Shown here piece by piece: positions 16,229 through 25,786 of a DNA stretch of 64,000 bases. The position numbers and the translations under genes are program-made. The notes beneath the pieces were generated by a model, which worked only from the letters and a program-made list of their open reading frames with translations, was not told the DNA's origin and did not search any database. Position 1 is the first letter of the stretch. Every line of letters starts with the position of its first letter. The DNA is from Candidatus Saccharimonadota bacterium. GTDB lineage: Bacteria > Patescibacteriota > Saccharimonadia > Saccharimonadales > Saccharimonadaceae. The stretch is taken from assembly GCA_017433855.1 (NCBI GenBank), contig JAFRGM010000006.1, positions 1 through 64,000 on the forward strand. The letters run 5' to 3'.

Positions 16229-17014
16229 TTAGATTCTTTTGTATCCGTTCAAAAACGCCTTCGCATCCATCGGCTTGCGGCCTTCAGGCTGCAATTTGTC
16301 AATCACTAGAGCCCCGCTAAGGCACGGTAAAACCAAATCCCCCATCTCACCCGGGTTTTGTATATGCGCCGCTAAAATGATGCAATTTTGGCCGTAGAAC
16401 GCATATTTTGGCTTTGGATAGCCTTGATATGCTACAATTTTGCGTAGTGTCATCTCGGCCGTATCTGTTTTTGGTGTCAAATAGGACATCTCTTTTGTTA
16501 ATTTGGCTGTAAAAGTAGCCTTTTTGTCGTTCTGTGGGGTTGGTTCTGGTAGGCTTAGTAGGTTGGCCACCAGCCACTCAGCTCCTGCCGATGCCAGCGC
16601 CGCATAAATTGCCGATTTTTCAAGCGGCAATCCCTGTAAAACCTCTTGATGATAAATTGGCCCCGCATCCATTGCTGGCGCCAACTTCATAATTGATACC
16701 CCAAAATCGCTGTCTCCATTAAGAATTGCACTCTCAATTGGCGATGCACCTCTGTAAAGCGGTAAGAGGGAAGGATGAATATTCAAAATGCCTTCTGGTT
16801 CAAATAATTCTAGCAAATCTTGCCTAATTATCACCCCAAAAGACGCCAAAATGCCATGTAAATTTGGATTTTCTCGTTTCAGCCTCGCTACGTTTACTAG
16901 GTCCTCTTTAGTTTTTGCGTGAAATACAATTTCAAAATGCTGTTTTAATACCTCAAGTGCAGCATCTGCCAACATGCCGTTACCAAAGAAGATAATTTTT
17001 GCCTTTTCGTCCAT
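16229..17014 (-). CDS. fmt: Methionyl-tRNA formyltransferase
   Basis: The protein has 261 residues from ATG 17014 (GGAGGG just upstream; an in-frame TTG at 17035 is less likely). It contains the formyltransferase core with N-I-H-P-S-L-L-P-x-Y-R-G-A-S-P and a D-A-G-P-I-Y-H segment, which carry the catalytic Asn, His and Asp. It formylates Met-tRNAi using 10-formyl-tetrahydrofolate. E. coli Fmt has 315 residues; the C-terminal tRNA-binding domain is shortened here. It sits next to def, the usual pairing. Confidence 0.9.
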   Translation of the reverse strand: MDEKAKIIFFGNGMLADAALEVLKQHFEIVFHAKTKEDLVNVARLKRENPNLHGILASFGVIIRQDLLELFEPEGILNIHPSLLPLYRGASPIESAILNGDSDFGVSIMKLAPAMDAGPIYHQEVLQGLPLEKSAIYAALASAGAEWLVANLLSLPEPTPQNDKKATFTAKLTKEMSYLTPKTDTAEMTLRKIVAYQGYPKPKYAFYGQNCIILAAHIQNPGEMGDLVLPCLSGALVIDKLQPEGRKPMDAKAFLNGYKRI

Positions 17015-17064
17015 ATTCCCTCCACTGAATAACAAAATTGTTCAATCTGCGCCTCTGTTACGGG

Positions 17065-17637
17065 CTAATCTTCGCCCCATAAAGCGCGGTTATTTTTAAT
17101 ATATTTTTCGTAATCTAAAGGCTTTAGTTCGCCCTTATCGTCCATCTCATAAAAGGCTTTCGGGTCATTCTTAATATGATCGATAAACAGCACGCCGTCT
17201 AAGTGGTCAATTTCGTGCAATAATGTGCGCGCTAATTCATCGGTAGCTTTAATTCTCACCTCAGTACCGTCTTCAAGCTTCGCCTTGATGCGCACTTTAG
17301 AGGGGCGGGGCACCATACCATAAATCTTTGGTACCGAAAGACACCCTTCGTAATCACGTTTAATTTTGCCTTCAGCTCTAATTACTACCGGGTTAATAAG
17401 TGCCGTAAAAGTAGCCTTCTGCTTATCTTCCATGTCGTCACGCACAATTATAATCCGTTTATTTACTCCCATCTGTGGGGCTGCCATTGCTGCCGACAGC
17501 TCAAAGGGGTGCTCTTTCTCCCAGTCCAGAGAGAGCTTTCGCATTTTGGCAATCACATCTAGCACTTCCTCATCGATAGTGCTAACTTTCTCTGATTGCT
17601 CCCTTAACCGCGCGTCTGGCGTAGTAATAATTTTCAT
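17065..17637 (-). CDS. def: Peptide deformylase
   Basis: The protein has 190 residues. Motif 1 reads A-M-A-A-P-Q-M-G (usual G-x-G-x-A-A-x-Q), motif 2 E-G-C-L-S-V-P contains the metal-binding Cys, and motif 3 H-E-I-D-H-L-D-G provides the two His and catalytic Glu. It removes the formyl group from nascent proteins. The start is ATG 17637, with TATAAT 6 nt upstream directly after the priA stop, so it appears leaderless. Confidence 0.93.
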   Translation of the reverse strand: MKIITTPDARLREQSEKVSTIDEEVLDVIAKMRKLSLDWEKEHPFELSAAMAAPQMGVNKRIIIVRDDMEDKQKATFTALINPVVIRAEGKIKRDYEGCLSVPKIYGMVPRPSKVRIKAKLEDGTEVRIKATDELARTLLHEIDHLDGVLFIDHIKNDPKAFYEMDDKGELKPLDYEKYIKNNRALWGED

Positions 17638-17649
17638 AAGCCTATTATA

Positions 17650-19620
17650 TCACAAAATGCTAGGTACGTCTAGCGCTACCCGGAAGTTCTTATCTAATCC
17701 CCGGCAAGCATCAATTAGCGCTTTGCGCGAAGCTGCCCGCACCATGAGCTCCCAGGTATAACCATGATTGGTATGTTCGTGGAATGCCGGCATCGGCGGC
17801 GAAACCATCAACCTGCGATCTTGCGCTAGCTCTGCCGCCACTTTGCGAATTTTACCGATAGCCAGACGCTCCGTCTTTAGCGTAATCTCTATTCTCGCTA
17901 CATATTTATAGGGCGGAAAACCACCTTTTTTGCGCATGTCTAGCAAATAATCTGCGAAATCTAGATAGTTCTCATCTAAAGCATACTTTATCACCGGGTG
18001 GTCTGGCCGATAAGATTGCACCAGTACTTCGGCCACGTCAAGGTGTCCGCGCCCCACCCGCCCCATTACCTGAGTTATTAGCTGAAAAACTCGTTCCTCT
18101 GCCGCATAATCTGGCAACGCAAGTCCAGCATCCGCAGCCACTATCCCGACTGTGGCTAGCCTAGGTAGATCCAGCCCTTTAGCTATGGTCTGTGTCCCCA
18201 CCAAAATATCAACTTCTCCCCCATGGATAGCGTCGTAGACATCTTCTAGCGCCTCACCCTTCTTGCTGTCGGCATCAAATCTCATGATCGTCGCTTGAGG
18301 GAATAGCTTTCTAAGCTCATTTTCCAATAATTTTGTGCCAAAACCTTTATGAAGCAAATCTGGATGTCCACATTTGGGGCAGCATTTTGGTACAGTGCTT
18401 TTGTACCCACAGGTATGACACTGTAACGTATATTCATCGGCGTGCAGGGTGAGTGGCAAAAAACAATTTGGACAAAGTAGCTCCTCTCCGCAATTTTCGC
18501 AGATAGTTAGGGGCGAAGAACCGCGCCTATTATGAAACAGTAACGTTTGCCACCCCTGTTTTAAGTTCCTCTCCATTGCGTCAAACAGGGCATTGGAAAT
18601 GTAGCGACTCCTTAAAAACGCACTCTTGTCCTTAAAATCTATAATTTTTAGTTCTGGCTTCACGGCTGTAGTCTTGGCTTTCTCAGATAGGGTAATTAAA
18701 GAGTTATGCTTATTAGCGATATAATAGTCAGAAATATCTGGCGTGGCAGAGCCCAAAATGCAAGAAATTTTAAGCGTAGAAGCCATAAAACTCGCCACCC
18801 TAATCGCTGAATATTTTGGCGTATTTTCTTGGTAGTAGGTAGACTCATGCTCCTCGTCAATTATGATTAGCCCTAAGTTGTGTAGTGGAGCAAACAGGGC
18901 AGAACGCGGCCCGATTATTACTCTAGGAGCGTCACTCATAAGCAATTCTTCGAATATTAAATGCCGTTCCGCTTCGGTTTGTTTCGAATGAATTACTACC
19001 ACCTTTTCATTAAAAACTTCACGAAAAACCCGAACAAGTTGGCCGGTTAAGGCAATTTCTGGCACTAAAATAATCGCAGATTTTTGCCGTTGTACAGCAT
19101 TTAAAGCCTCGCTAAGGTATATGTTAGTTTTACCGCTACCGGTAACGCCAAAAAGCAGTTTCGTGGCTCCTGGAGCCTCCTGGAGGCCTACAATGGCATT
19201 TTTTTGGGCCTGATTAAGCCTAATTTCTGGTTGCTGGAGAGTTTGTTCGGTTTTTGGCGCCACATCCACATCTACATCCACATCTGCATCTACATTGTCA
19301 GCTCTTAGGGTTCTGCGTCTTTTCTTTTGCACTCCAGTTGGCAGTACCATGCTTACCGTGCTACCCATAGGCGCCAAATAATAATCATGTATGAAAAATA
19401 AGCTCTTCACCAAATGCTGCGGCAGCGGCACTGAATACAATATTTTACTGATTTGTTTCGTTTCAAAATCCGGTTGACTAACTTTTTTAACGACTACGCC
19501 TGGTACCAACCTTCGCATCAGTGGCACTAACACTATCTGCCCCGGCACCAGCTCTTTATTATCGCTGCCATAAGTTAATGGAGCCTCTACTCTACCCTCC
19601 GGCACTACCTCATAAAACAT
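17650..19620 (-). CDS. priA: Primosomal protein N' (replication restart helicase PriA)
   Basis: The protein has 656 residues. It has an N-terminal 3'-DNA-binding domain, Walker A G-V-T-G-S-G-K-T near 157-164, D-E-E-H near 256, and a zinc region with four C-x-x-C pairs near 373-425 (C-E-N-C-G, C-P-N-C, C-H-T-C-G, C-P-K-C-G). It reloads the replisome at stalled forks. Around residue 117-125 lies a repeated D-V-D-V-D-V-D stretch encoded by tandem GAT-GTG-like codons. TATAAT is 6 nt before ATG 19620, so the message appears leaderless. Confidence 0.93.
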   Translation of the reverse strand: MFYEVVPEGRVEAPLTYGSDNKELVPGQIVLVPLMRRLVPGVVVKKVSQPDFETKQISKILYSVPLPQHLVKSLFFIHDYYLAPMGSTVSMVLPTGVQKKRRRTLRADNVDADVDVDVDVAPKTEQTLQQPEIRLNQAQKNAIVGLQEAPGATKLLFGVTGSGKTNIYLSEALNAVQRQKSAIILVPEIALTGQLVRVFREVFNEKVVVIHSKQTEAERHLIFEELLMSDAPRVIIGPRSALFAPLHNLGLIIIDEEHESTYYQENTPKYSAIRVASFMASTLKISCILGSATPDISDYYIANKHNSLITLSEKAKTTAVKPELKIIDFKDKSAFLRSRYISNALFDAMERNLKQGWQTLLFHNRRGSSPLTICENCGEELLCPNCFLPLTLHADEYTLQCHTCGYKSTVPKCCPKCGHPDLLHKGFGTKLLENELRKLFPQATIMRFDADSKKGEALEDVYDAIHGGEVDILVGTQTIAKGLDLPRLATVGIVAADAGLALPDYAAEERVFQLITQVMGRVGRGHLDVAEVLVQSYRPDHPVIKYALDENYLDFADYLLDMRKKGGFPPYKYVARIEITLKTERLAIGKIRKVAAELAQDRRLMVSPPMPAFHEHTNHGYTWELMVRAASRKALIDACRGLDKNFRVALDVPSIL

Positions 19621-19707
19621 AGCTCAATTATACCACAGGAGGGCCAGTAGATTTGCTGTAAAAAATACTAATCTATGCTATAATATAATATAGTTAAGTG
19701 AGGTATT

Positions 19708-20001
19708 ATGTTAGATTTATTCGTTTCGTCTAGGGTGCGCCGTAAAATTATCGTGGTATTTGCCAAATATCCAGATTTTAAGACACATGCCAGAGGTCTC
19801 GCTAAACTTATTAAAGAGGACCCAGGCAATATTCAGCGCGAGTTAGAGCGCATGGCCGAGGGCAATTTCCTCATCGTCACCAAGAAGGGTAAAACCAAAA
19901 TCTACCAAACCAACAAACAATACCCTATCCTAAAAGAGCTCCAAAGCATAGTTATTAAAAGTCAAAAAGGAACCACTAAGCCATCCAAGACCATTGGCTA
20001 A
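19708..20001 (+). CDS. Small winged-helix DNA-binding protein (ArsR-like)
   Basis: The protein has 97 residues. A V-R-R-K-I-I-V-V-F start, L-A-K-L-I-K-E-D-P-G-N-I-Q-R-E-L recognition region and L-I-V-T-K-K-G-K-T-K-I-Y-Q wing match winged-helix regulators of the ArsR/MarR class. There is no metal-binding cysteine. TATAAT and a GAGG ribosome binding site precede ATG 19708. recJ follows 14 bp later on the same strand. The regulated gene is unknown. Confidence 0.65.
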   Translation: MLDLFVSSRVRRKIIVVFAKYPDFKTHARGLAKLIKEDPGNIQRELERMAEGNFLIVTKKGKTKIYQTNKQYPILKELQSIVIKSQKGTTKPSKTIG

Positions 20002-20015
20002 TCCTCTTGTGTATC

Positions 20016-21641
20016 ATGAACAAATTATTTAATCAACTCCTAGAACTGCGACACCTAAGCGATACATTTCTGCATCCGCAGTATCAGGACTTAATAGACC
20101 CGTTCTTACTACCAGATATGGAGCCGGCCGTAGAGCGCATCAAAGCCGCTATTAACACTAAAGAGAATATCTTGATTTATGGCGACTATGATGTGGATGG
20201 TGTTACTGCCTCTACAGTTATGGAGCACGCTCTTAGGCTCGCTGGCGCCAATCAGATTATGGTTATGCTACCAGATCGCTTTATTGATGGCTACGGAATG
20301 AGTCAGCGCCTAGTTGAGCAAGCCCAGTCCACCCATACCACTCTTGTAATTACGGTAGATTGCGGCTCCCGCAATCACGAAATCGTTGCTCGCCTTAGTA
20401 ACCTAGGCATAGACACCATCATTACAGACCATCACGAATGTGAAAAAAAGTTACCCAGTGCTATCGCCGTCATCAACCCAAAGCGACAGGATTTTGCTGG
20501 CCCCAGTACCCTGTGTAACCTTGCCGGTGTTGGAGTAGCTTTCAAAGTCGCCGAAGCCCTTGTGGACAAAAAACTTATTCCGGCCGGACAAGAAAAGTGG
20601 CTCCTAGATTTAGTTTTGCTTGGCACCATCTGCGACAATATGACGCTCTCGCAAGAAAATCGTATCCTTAGCTTTTATGGCGCTAAGGTGCTAGACAAAA
20701 CACGTCGTCCAGGCCTCCAGGAGCTTATGCATAGCGCCGGAGTAAAGACTATTACCTCAGAATCTATCGGTTTTCAGATTGGTCCTAGGCTTAACGCGGC
20801 CGGTCGTCTCGAGACCGCCGAATTGTCATTAAACTTGCTACGAACTAGCTCTCGTGCCGAAGCAGCGCAATTGGCGGCAACCCTAGAGTCACTCAACAAG
20901 AAACGCCGCGATGAACAGCGCGCTGCCACCGATGAAATTGCCAAGCGTCACCAAGAGCATCCATGTAGTGACCCAGTTATTGTAGAAACCGGCGATTGGC
21001 ATGAGGGTATCCTGGGAATCGTGGCCGGTCGTCTAGTGGATAAATATCATAAACCAGCACTTGTCTTGTCTAAAGTCGACGATGATAAATACAAAGGTTC
21101 TGGCCGGAGTTTTGGTGACTTTAATCTCGCTGCCGCCCTCAACTATGCCAAGGAGACTATTATTGGCGGTGGTGGTCATGCCGCCGCCGCGGGCGTTCAA
21201 GTGTCCACCGAAAAACTCGCAAGTTTTCGCGACAAAATCAACGAATATTATTGCAGTCTACACTTACAAAACCAAGAAAAATATCTGCACACATCCGCCG
21301 ATCTCACCATTGATTCGCTAGCAGACTTCAATTTAGAACTTATAGAAAATCTTTGTCTCTTAGAACCATTTGGCCCGGGCAACGAGGAGCCGGTTTTTTG
21401 TATCTCCAGTGCAAGCATCGCCAGCCTCAAACGTATGGGCGATAGGGGTCAACATCTCAGATTAGACATCATAGATAAAAACGGCAAGCCTCTAAAATGT
21501 ATTGCCTTTTTTGCCCCAGAATCTTGGCTCAATTTGCCGCTAGAATCAACCTACGACTTTCTTGTAAAACCCACCCTTAACGAATTTCGCGGCGTCCGCT
21601 CCGTTGAGGGGCAACTAATAGATATTATCGAGTGCTACTAG
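20016..21641 (+). CDS. recJ: Single-stranded-DNA-specific exonuclease RecJ
   Basis: The protein has 541 residues from ATG 20016. DHH-family motifs are D-Y-D-V-D-G near 57, D-C-G-S near 114, D-H-H near 138 and G-G-G-G-H near 385 (DHHA1 domain), followed by an OB-like C-terminal domain. It degrades ssDNA 5' to 3' in recombination and mismatch repair. No ribosome binding site is visible, and it likely depends on the winged-helix gene upstream. Its 3' end overlaps the convergent mscL by 4 bp. Confidence 0.93.
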   Translation: MNKLFNQLLELRHLSDTFLHPQYQDLIDPFLLPDMEPAVERIKAAINTKENILIYGDYDVDGVTASTVMEHALRLAGANQIMVMLPDRFIDGYGMSQRLVEQAQSTHTTLVITVDCGSRNHEIVARLSNLGIDTIITDHHECEKKLPSAIAVINPKRQDFAGPSTLCNLAGVGVAFKVAEALVDKKLIPAGQEKWLLDLVLLGTICDNMTLSQENRILSFYGAKVLDKTRRPGLQELMHSAGVKTITSESIGFQIGPRLNAAGRLETAELSLNLLRTSSRAEAAQLAATLESLNKKRRDEQRAATDEIAKRHQEHPCSDPVIVETGDWHEGILGIVAGRLVDKYHKPALVLSKVDDDKYKGSGRSFGDFNLAAALNYAKETIIGGGGHAAAAGVQVSTEKLASFRDKINEYYCSLHLQNQEKYLHTSADLTIDSLADFNLELIENLCLLEPFGPGNEEPVFCISSASIASLKRMGDRGQHLRLDIIDKNGKPLKCIAFFAPESWLNLPLESTYDFLVKPTLNEFRGVRSVEGQLIDIIECY

Positions 21642-22045
21642 GCTTTTTTGTCTAAATTTGCCACCTTTTTAGCATCTCTTTTGCGATTGAGTGCATTCAT
21701 TCCTTTGATAATCATAAAAATCACCCATGCAATTATCAAAAATTGCACGACATTTTGGATAAAATTGCCGTATGCGATTACTGCGGCATCGCCCGTCCCA
21801 AAGAAATTTGGAATTGTCCAAGCGAGATTCGTAAAATCTACCCCGCCTGCCACCAATCCTACTATTGGCATCACAATGTCGTTCACAAGGGAATTAACAA
21901 TTGCAGTAAAAGCACCACCTACGGCAACACCTACTGCCAAATCTACTACCGACCCGCGGTTGATGAATTCAATAAACTCTTTCCGAAACCCAGATTGTTT
22001 CTCTCGTGCAATTTTCAGTTTCTCTTTTGCTTTAGTCTTGTCCAT
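21638..22045 (-). CDS. mscL: Large-conductance mechanosensitive channel
   Basis: The protein has 135 residues, the normal size. The N-terminal F-R-K-E-F-I-E-F-I-N-R-G-S-V-V-D-L-A-V-G-type first helix carries the pore-lining G-x-x-x-G pattern, and a second helix lies near residues 85-110, with a charged C-terminal tail. It opens under membrane tension to release solutes. AAGGAG precedes ATG 22045. It is downstream of the single-pass membrane protein in the same operon. Confidence 0.92.
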   Translation of the reverse strand: MDKTKAKEKLKIAREKQSGFRKEFIEFINRGSVVDLAVGVAVGGAFTAIVNSLVNDIVMPIVGLVAGGVDFTNLAWTIPNFFGTGDAAVIAYGNFIQNVVQFLIIAWVIFMIIKGMNALNRKRDAKKVANLDKKA

Positions 22046-22058
22046 ATCGGCTCCTTAG

Positions 22059-22676
22059 TTATTTTGCTTCTGAATAATCACTAAATTGCGTATAAAGATT
22101 ATTCAGACTATTTAATGAAGTATTGATTAAGGTGCGCAGGCTCTCATCTTTGGTGGTCTTATAAAGATCTTTTTCTTGCTCCAAAATTAATGTAATTTCG
22201 TAGGCCATCTTATGAGCATAGATCCTATCTAAAATGCCGTTAATTTTAGCATCCGCCAATGCGGACTCTAGCCCATCCTTATGTAAATCCGCATCGGTAA
22301 CTAACTTCTTATCAACCGTATTGCTTTTGTAGCTATATTTTTCGGTCATATAATCAGTTAGCTCGCGACTCGTATTCGACAGAATTAAACCAAGTGACGC
22401 ACTGCTAGACCTCAAAGTAGAAGATTTCAAGTTTGGCTGGTAGGTGTTTATAACTTCAGATGTGTTATCAATATGCAAAAGCAATTCCGTAGCTTCTTCT
22501 TTCGGGTTACCATTGAGGGCACTAATTACAAGATTTGCAATGCCGATCAGAGCCAAAACCACAACTGCAATCAAAGAAATCTTTAATATTGGCGAGTGTA
22601 GGATATTTCCCATCTTAGACTTTTTCGTTGGCCGCACCTCCGCCGATATTTGATTAAGATATTCTTGATTTTCCAT
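22059..22676 (-). CDS. Hypothetical single-pass membrane protein
   Basis: The protein has 205 residues. A membrane helix lies at about 29-52, preceded by ~28 cytoplasmic residues with a basic K-K-S-K stretch. The remaining ~150 residues would lie outside and are helical and charged, with no recognised family. It is transcribed leaderless from the palindromic -10 box shared with dnaG and is followed by mscL after 13 bp. Confidence 0.6.
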   Translation of the reverse strand: MENQEYLNQISAEVRPTKKSKMGNILHSPILKISLIAVVVLALIGIANLVISALNGNPKEEATELLLHIDNTSEVINTYQPNLKSSTLRSSSASLGLILSNTSRELTDYMTEKYSYKSNTVDKKLVTDADLHKDGLESALADAKINGILDRIYAHKMAYEITLILEQEKDLYKTTKDESLRTLINTSLNSLNNLYTQFSDYSEAK

Positions 22677-22693
22677 GCTATAATTATAGCATG
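22674..22693. promoter_or_regulatory. Palindromic shared -10 box for two divergent leaderless genes
   Basis: The 20 bp from CAT (22674-22676) to ATG (22691-22693) form a perfect palindrome, CATGCTATAATTATAGCATG. It contains a TATAAT for each strand, overlapping by 2 bp, each ending 6 nt before its ATG. Both start codons are inside the palindrome. Polymerase can serve only one direction at a time. Confidence 0.7.
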
Positions 22694-24322
22694 AATGACG
22701 CGAAGGAGGAAATCAAATCTCGGCTCGCGATTGAGGACGTGGTAGGGCAGTATGTCGAGCTTAAGAGAGCTGGGCGTACCTTAAAAGGGCACTCTCCTTG
22801 GGGCGTAGACAAAACGCCATCTTTTATGGTTTCCCCAGAAAAAGGCATCTGGCATGATTTTTCCGCCAACAAAGGCGGCGACATTTTTACTTTTGTGATG
22901 GAAGTGGAAGGTATTAGTTTTCGTGAGGCCATGGAAAAACTTGCCGCCATGGCAGGAGTTGACCTTACCAAGTATTCCGGCGGAGATAAAACCCTCACCA
23001 AGCGTAAACTTCGTGCCAAAGAGGCTTTGGAGCTGGCTACCAAATATTATCAGGCCTGTTTGGTACGCGATCGCAAAGTTTGTGAGTATGTTTTTTATCA
23101 GCGCAACATGAATCGCGGTACAGTGCAAGAGTTCCGGATTGGTTACAGCCCCGCTTCTGGCAAGGCTCTTCTTACCGTCCTCAAAAAGCGCGGCTTTACC
23201 GAAAGAGAACTAGAAGATGCGGGGCTGCTTAATCGTTTTGGTTCCGACATGTTTCGCGACCGTGTCATGATACCTTTTATCGACACTACTGGCAATGTGA
23301 TTGGCTACACGGCCCGCATCATCGGCAAGGGTGAACCAAAGTATCTCAACACTCCAGAAACCATACTGTTCAATAAATCTCGTTTCATCTTTGGCCTAGC
23401 TGAAGCCAAAGAATCTATCAGGCGCAATGGCTATGTGGTGATTGTGGAAGGCAACATGGATGTTATTTCTTCGCACCAAGCCGGTGTAAAAGAAGCAGTC
23501 GCTACGTCTGGTACCGCTATGACAGATCAACATATTAAGGCGCTTTCTAATCTTACTTCCGACATACGCCTCGCTTACGACGGCGATGCCGCCGGCGTTA
23601 AAGCTACCGAACGTGCCATTATGCTCGCTGGCGACCTAGGCATTACACTCTCTGTAATTTCCGACTATCATGGTGCCAAAGACCCAGATGAGCTTATCCA
23701 GAAGGACCCCAAGCTCTGGCAACAGGCTGTAGAGTCGAAGACTCCCGCCGTAGACTGGCTGCTCATGAAATATGAAGCTAACCTAGATTTGCGTGAAGCT
23801 CCAGCCAAAAAGCAATACTCCGACGTGGCTCTCAAGCTGCTTAGCTACATTAAAGACGAAGTTGAGCGTGCTGCCTACGAGACCAAAGTTGCCAAAAAAC
23901 TCGGCGTGGACGTCCAAGTCTTGCGCGATAAGGGGGAACGCCTGAACAAAAAATTAGAACAGGCCGCCGCTAAACGCTTTTTGAAACAACCCAAGACCGT
24001 CGCCGTTCCAGACCACATTAAAAAAATCGAAAATAGCCTACTTGCCATCAAAATCTATGGCCAAACCAGTGTAATTATCCCATTTGACGCCCCCACTGAT
24101 GCAACCCGCCTCTCTGAACTAGAGTTAGTTTTTAATGCTGATCACGAGGGAATTGGGTCGCCCAATTACGACCAAGAGGCTACGGAACTTTTAAAGCGCT
24201 ACAACGCAGCGGTCAAAAAAGAAAAAATCAAAGCTCTTAGCGAAAAATTGGAAAATCTTGACGAGAATAATGACGAATATGAAACACTCATACGCGAAAT
24301 TAGCGACTTGCAAAAATCATAG
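22691..24322 (+). CDS. dnaG: DNA primase, zinc-finger ligands missing
   Basis: The protein has 543 residues. The N-terminal domain aligns with the CHC2 zinc-binding domain (D-K-T-P-S-F at about 41-46 and K-G-G-D-I-F near 62-67), but the usual Cys, His, Cys, Cys ligands are replaced: the C-P-F-H position reads S-P-W-G and the F-x-C-F-G-C position reads H-D-F-S-A-N. The TOPRIM core is intact (V-I-V-E-G-N-M-D near 253, D-G-D-A-A-G near 297). It makes RNA primers for replication. It is followed 22 bp later by rpoD, the classic dnaG-rpoD pairing. Confidence 0.92.
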   Translation: MNDAKEEIKSRLAIEDVVGQYVELKRAGRTLKGHSPWGVDKTPSFMVSPEKGIWHDFSANKGGDIFTFVMEVEGISFREAMEKLAAMAGVDLTKYSGGDKTLTKRKLRAKEALELATKYYQACLVRDRKVCEYVFYQRNMNRGTVQEFRIGYSPASGKALLTVLKKRGFTERELEDAGLLNRFGSDMFRDRVMIPFIDTTGNVIGYTARIIGKGEPKYLNTPETILFNKSRFIFGLAEAKESIRRNGYVVIVEGNMDVISSHQAGVKEAVATSGTAMTDQHIKALSNLTSDIRLAYDGDAAGVKATERAIMLAGDLGITLSVISDYHGAKDPDELIQKDPKLWQQAVESKTPAVDWLLMKYEANLDLREAPAKKQYSDVALKLLSYIKDEVERAAYETKVAKKLGVDVQVLRDKGERLNKKLEQAAAKRFLKQPKTVAVPDHIKKIENSLLAIKIYGQTSVIIPFDAPTDATRLSELELVFNADHEGIGSPNYDQEATELLKRYNAAVKKEKIKALSEKLENLDENNDEYETLIREISDLQKS

Positions 24323-24344
24323 TTTTAGACTATACTTATAAGCA

Positions 24345-25319
24345 ATGAGCACAAATGATGATGATATTTTGAACGTAAACGATTTAGCGCTTGATTTTGA
24401 TGAGCCAGGCAGCGGCGACCTAGAAAACGAAGAAGAGTTTAGCGACGAGGATTTAGCCATCACCGCTGAAAACGTGGACGCTTTTGCCGACGATTCCGTT
24501 CGCCTATATCTTCGCGAAATTGGCAAGATTCCACTTTTAACTCCAGAAGAAGAAGCCGATCTTGCCGCTCGTATCGTCAAGGGCGACAAAAAAGCCAAAG
24601 ACAAAATGGTAGAATCCAATATGCGTCTTGTTGTGTCTATCGCCAAACGCTATGGTGGTCGTGGTCTTGATTTTCTTGACCTCATCCAAGAGGGCAATAC
24701 TGGGCTTTTGCGCGCTGTTGAGAAGTTTGACCCAGACAAAGGTTTCAAATTCTCCACTTATGCTACTTGGTGGGTGCGCCAGGCCATCACTCGTGCCATT
24801 GCAGACCAGGCTCGCACCATTCGTATCCCAGTTCACATGGTAGAAACCATTAACAAAGTGTTGCGTACTACCCGCAAGCTCACCTCTGAGCTTAATCGTG
24901 AACCAACCAATGAGGAAATCGCCAAAGAACTCGACATGGAACCAGAAAAAGTCGACTACGTCATGCGTATCAAGCAAGATATTGCTTCTCTCGATGCCTC
25001 AGTTGGCCGTGATGGCGACGATGAAGATTCAGTTCTTGGTGATTTTGTCGAAGATGAAGAACGCGACTCGCCAGAGGATTCTGCCGCAAACCAAATCCTA
25101 AAAGAGCAACTTTCTGAAATTATTGCCACTCTTACCGATCGCGAGCAAAAAATCATTCGTCTGCGGTTTGGCATTGGCGGTGGTCGCCCGCACACGCTTG
25201 AAGAAGTCGGCAATGAATTCGATGTCACCAGGGAACGCATCCGCCAAATTGAAGCCAAGGCACTCTCTAAACTTCGCAAGAATAAAGATACTAAAAAATT
25301 ACACGAATACCTAAGATAG
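24345..25319 (+). CDS. rpoD: Primary sigma factor (sigma-70)
   Basis: The protein has 324 residues. After an acidic ~45-residue N-terminus (a remnant of region 1.1), region 1.2 begins with [11 protein letters not shown]. Region 2 has [12 protein letters not shown] and [13 protein letters not shown], region 3 follows, and region 4.2 contains [10 protein letters not shown]. It directs RNA polymerase to the TTGACA/TATAAT promoters seen across the window. A TATACT box lies 8 nt before the ATG, so it may be leaderless. Confidence 0.95.
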   Translation: MSTNDDDILNVNDLALDFDEPGSGDLENEEEFSDEDLAITAENVDAFADDSVRLYLREIGKIPLLTPEEEADLAARIVKGDKKAKDKMVESNMRLVVSIAKRYGGRGLDFLDLIQEGNTGLLRAVEKFDPDKGFKFSTYATWWVRQAITRAIADQARTIRIPVHMVETINKVLRTTRKLTSELNREPTNEEIAKELDMEPEKVDYVMRIKQDIASLDASVGRDGDDEDSVLGDFVEDEERDSPEDSAANQILKEQLSEIIATLTDREQKIIRLRFGIGGGRPHTLEEVGNEFDVTRERIRQIEAKALSKLRKNKDTKKLHEYLR

Positions 25320-25327
25320 GAGAATAC

Positions 25328-25774
25328 ATGAAAAAACTCATCACTAGCATCGTTGCAATCGTTTTAGGCTTGTTTGTGATGTCATCACCGGCCGTTCTTA
25401 CGCGTCCAGTTTATGCTATTGACGAGCAACCATGTACTTGCACCATCAAAAACTCCGACGGCAGTACCACCGTTAAGCAAGGTCATAAAGTTAATGCGGC
25501 CATCCTTACGGATGCCTGTGAATGTGGTGGTGGCGAATCAATCATTCATATCATCGCCCTAGTCGTCAACATCCTTACTGTGGGTATTGGCGTTGTGGGC
25601 ACTATTGGCATTGTAATATCTGGGTTGCAGTATCTAACTGCTGGTGGCAACGAGGAGCAAACTCGCAAAGCTAAGCGTCGCATCTTTGAAATTGTTATTG
25701 GATTTGCCGCCTACGCCGTCATTTATTTGGCATTATACTTCTTGCTGCCAAACTTCTCTGGTACCGGTGCCTAA
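25328..25774 (+). CDS. VirB2/TrbC-like pilin subunit of a type IV secretion system
   Basis: The protein has 148 residues with a signal peptide (about 1-32, ending in V-Y-A), a short cysteine-containing extracellular segment (C-T-C, C-E-C), and two membrane helices near 78-103 and 118-142. The G-L-Q-Y-L-T-A-G-G-N-E-E-Q-x-x-K-A-K-R-type loop between them is typical of TrbC/VirB2-family pilins of Gram-positive and Patescibacteria systems. It starts 8 bp after rpoD. The secretion ATPase encoded at 47.6-50.6 kb could belong to the same apparatus. Confidence 0.75.
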   Translation: MKKLITSIVAIVLGLFVMSSPAVLTRPVYAIDEQPCTCTIKNSDGSTTVKQGHKVNAAILTDACECGGGESIIHIIALVVNILTVGIGVVGTIGIVISGLQYLTAGGNEEQTRKAKRRIFEIVIGFAAYAVIYLALYFLLPNFSGTGA

Positions 25775-25786
25775 AACGGAGTCAAA

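Noticed and set aside
19270-19300. Tandem ACATCx repeats within priA
   Set aside because: They encode a short D-V repeat in a linker of PriA; this is simple coding repetition and not a separate element.
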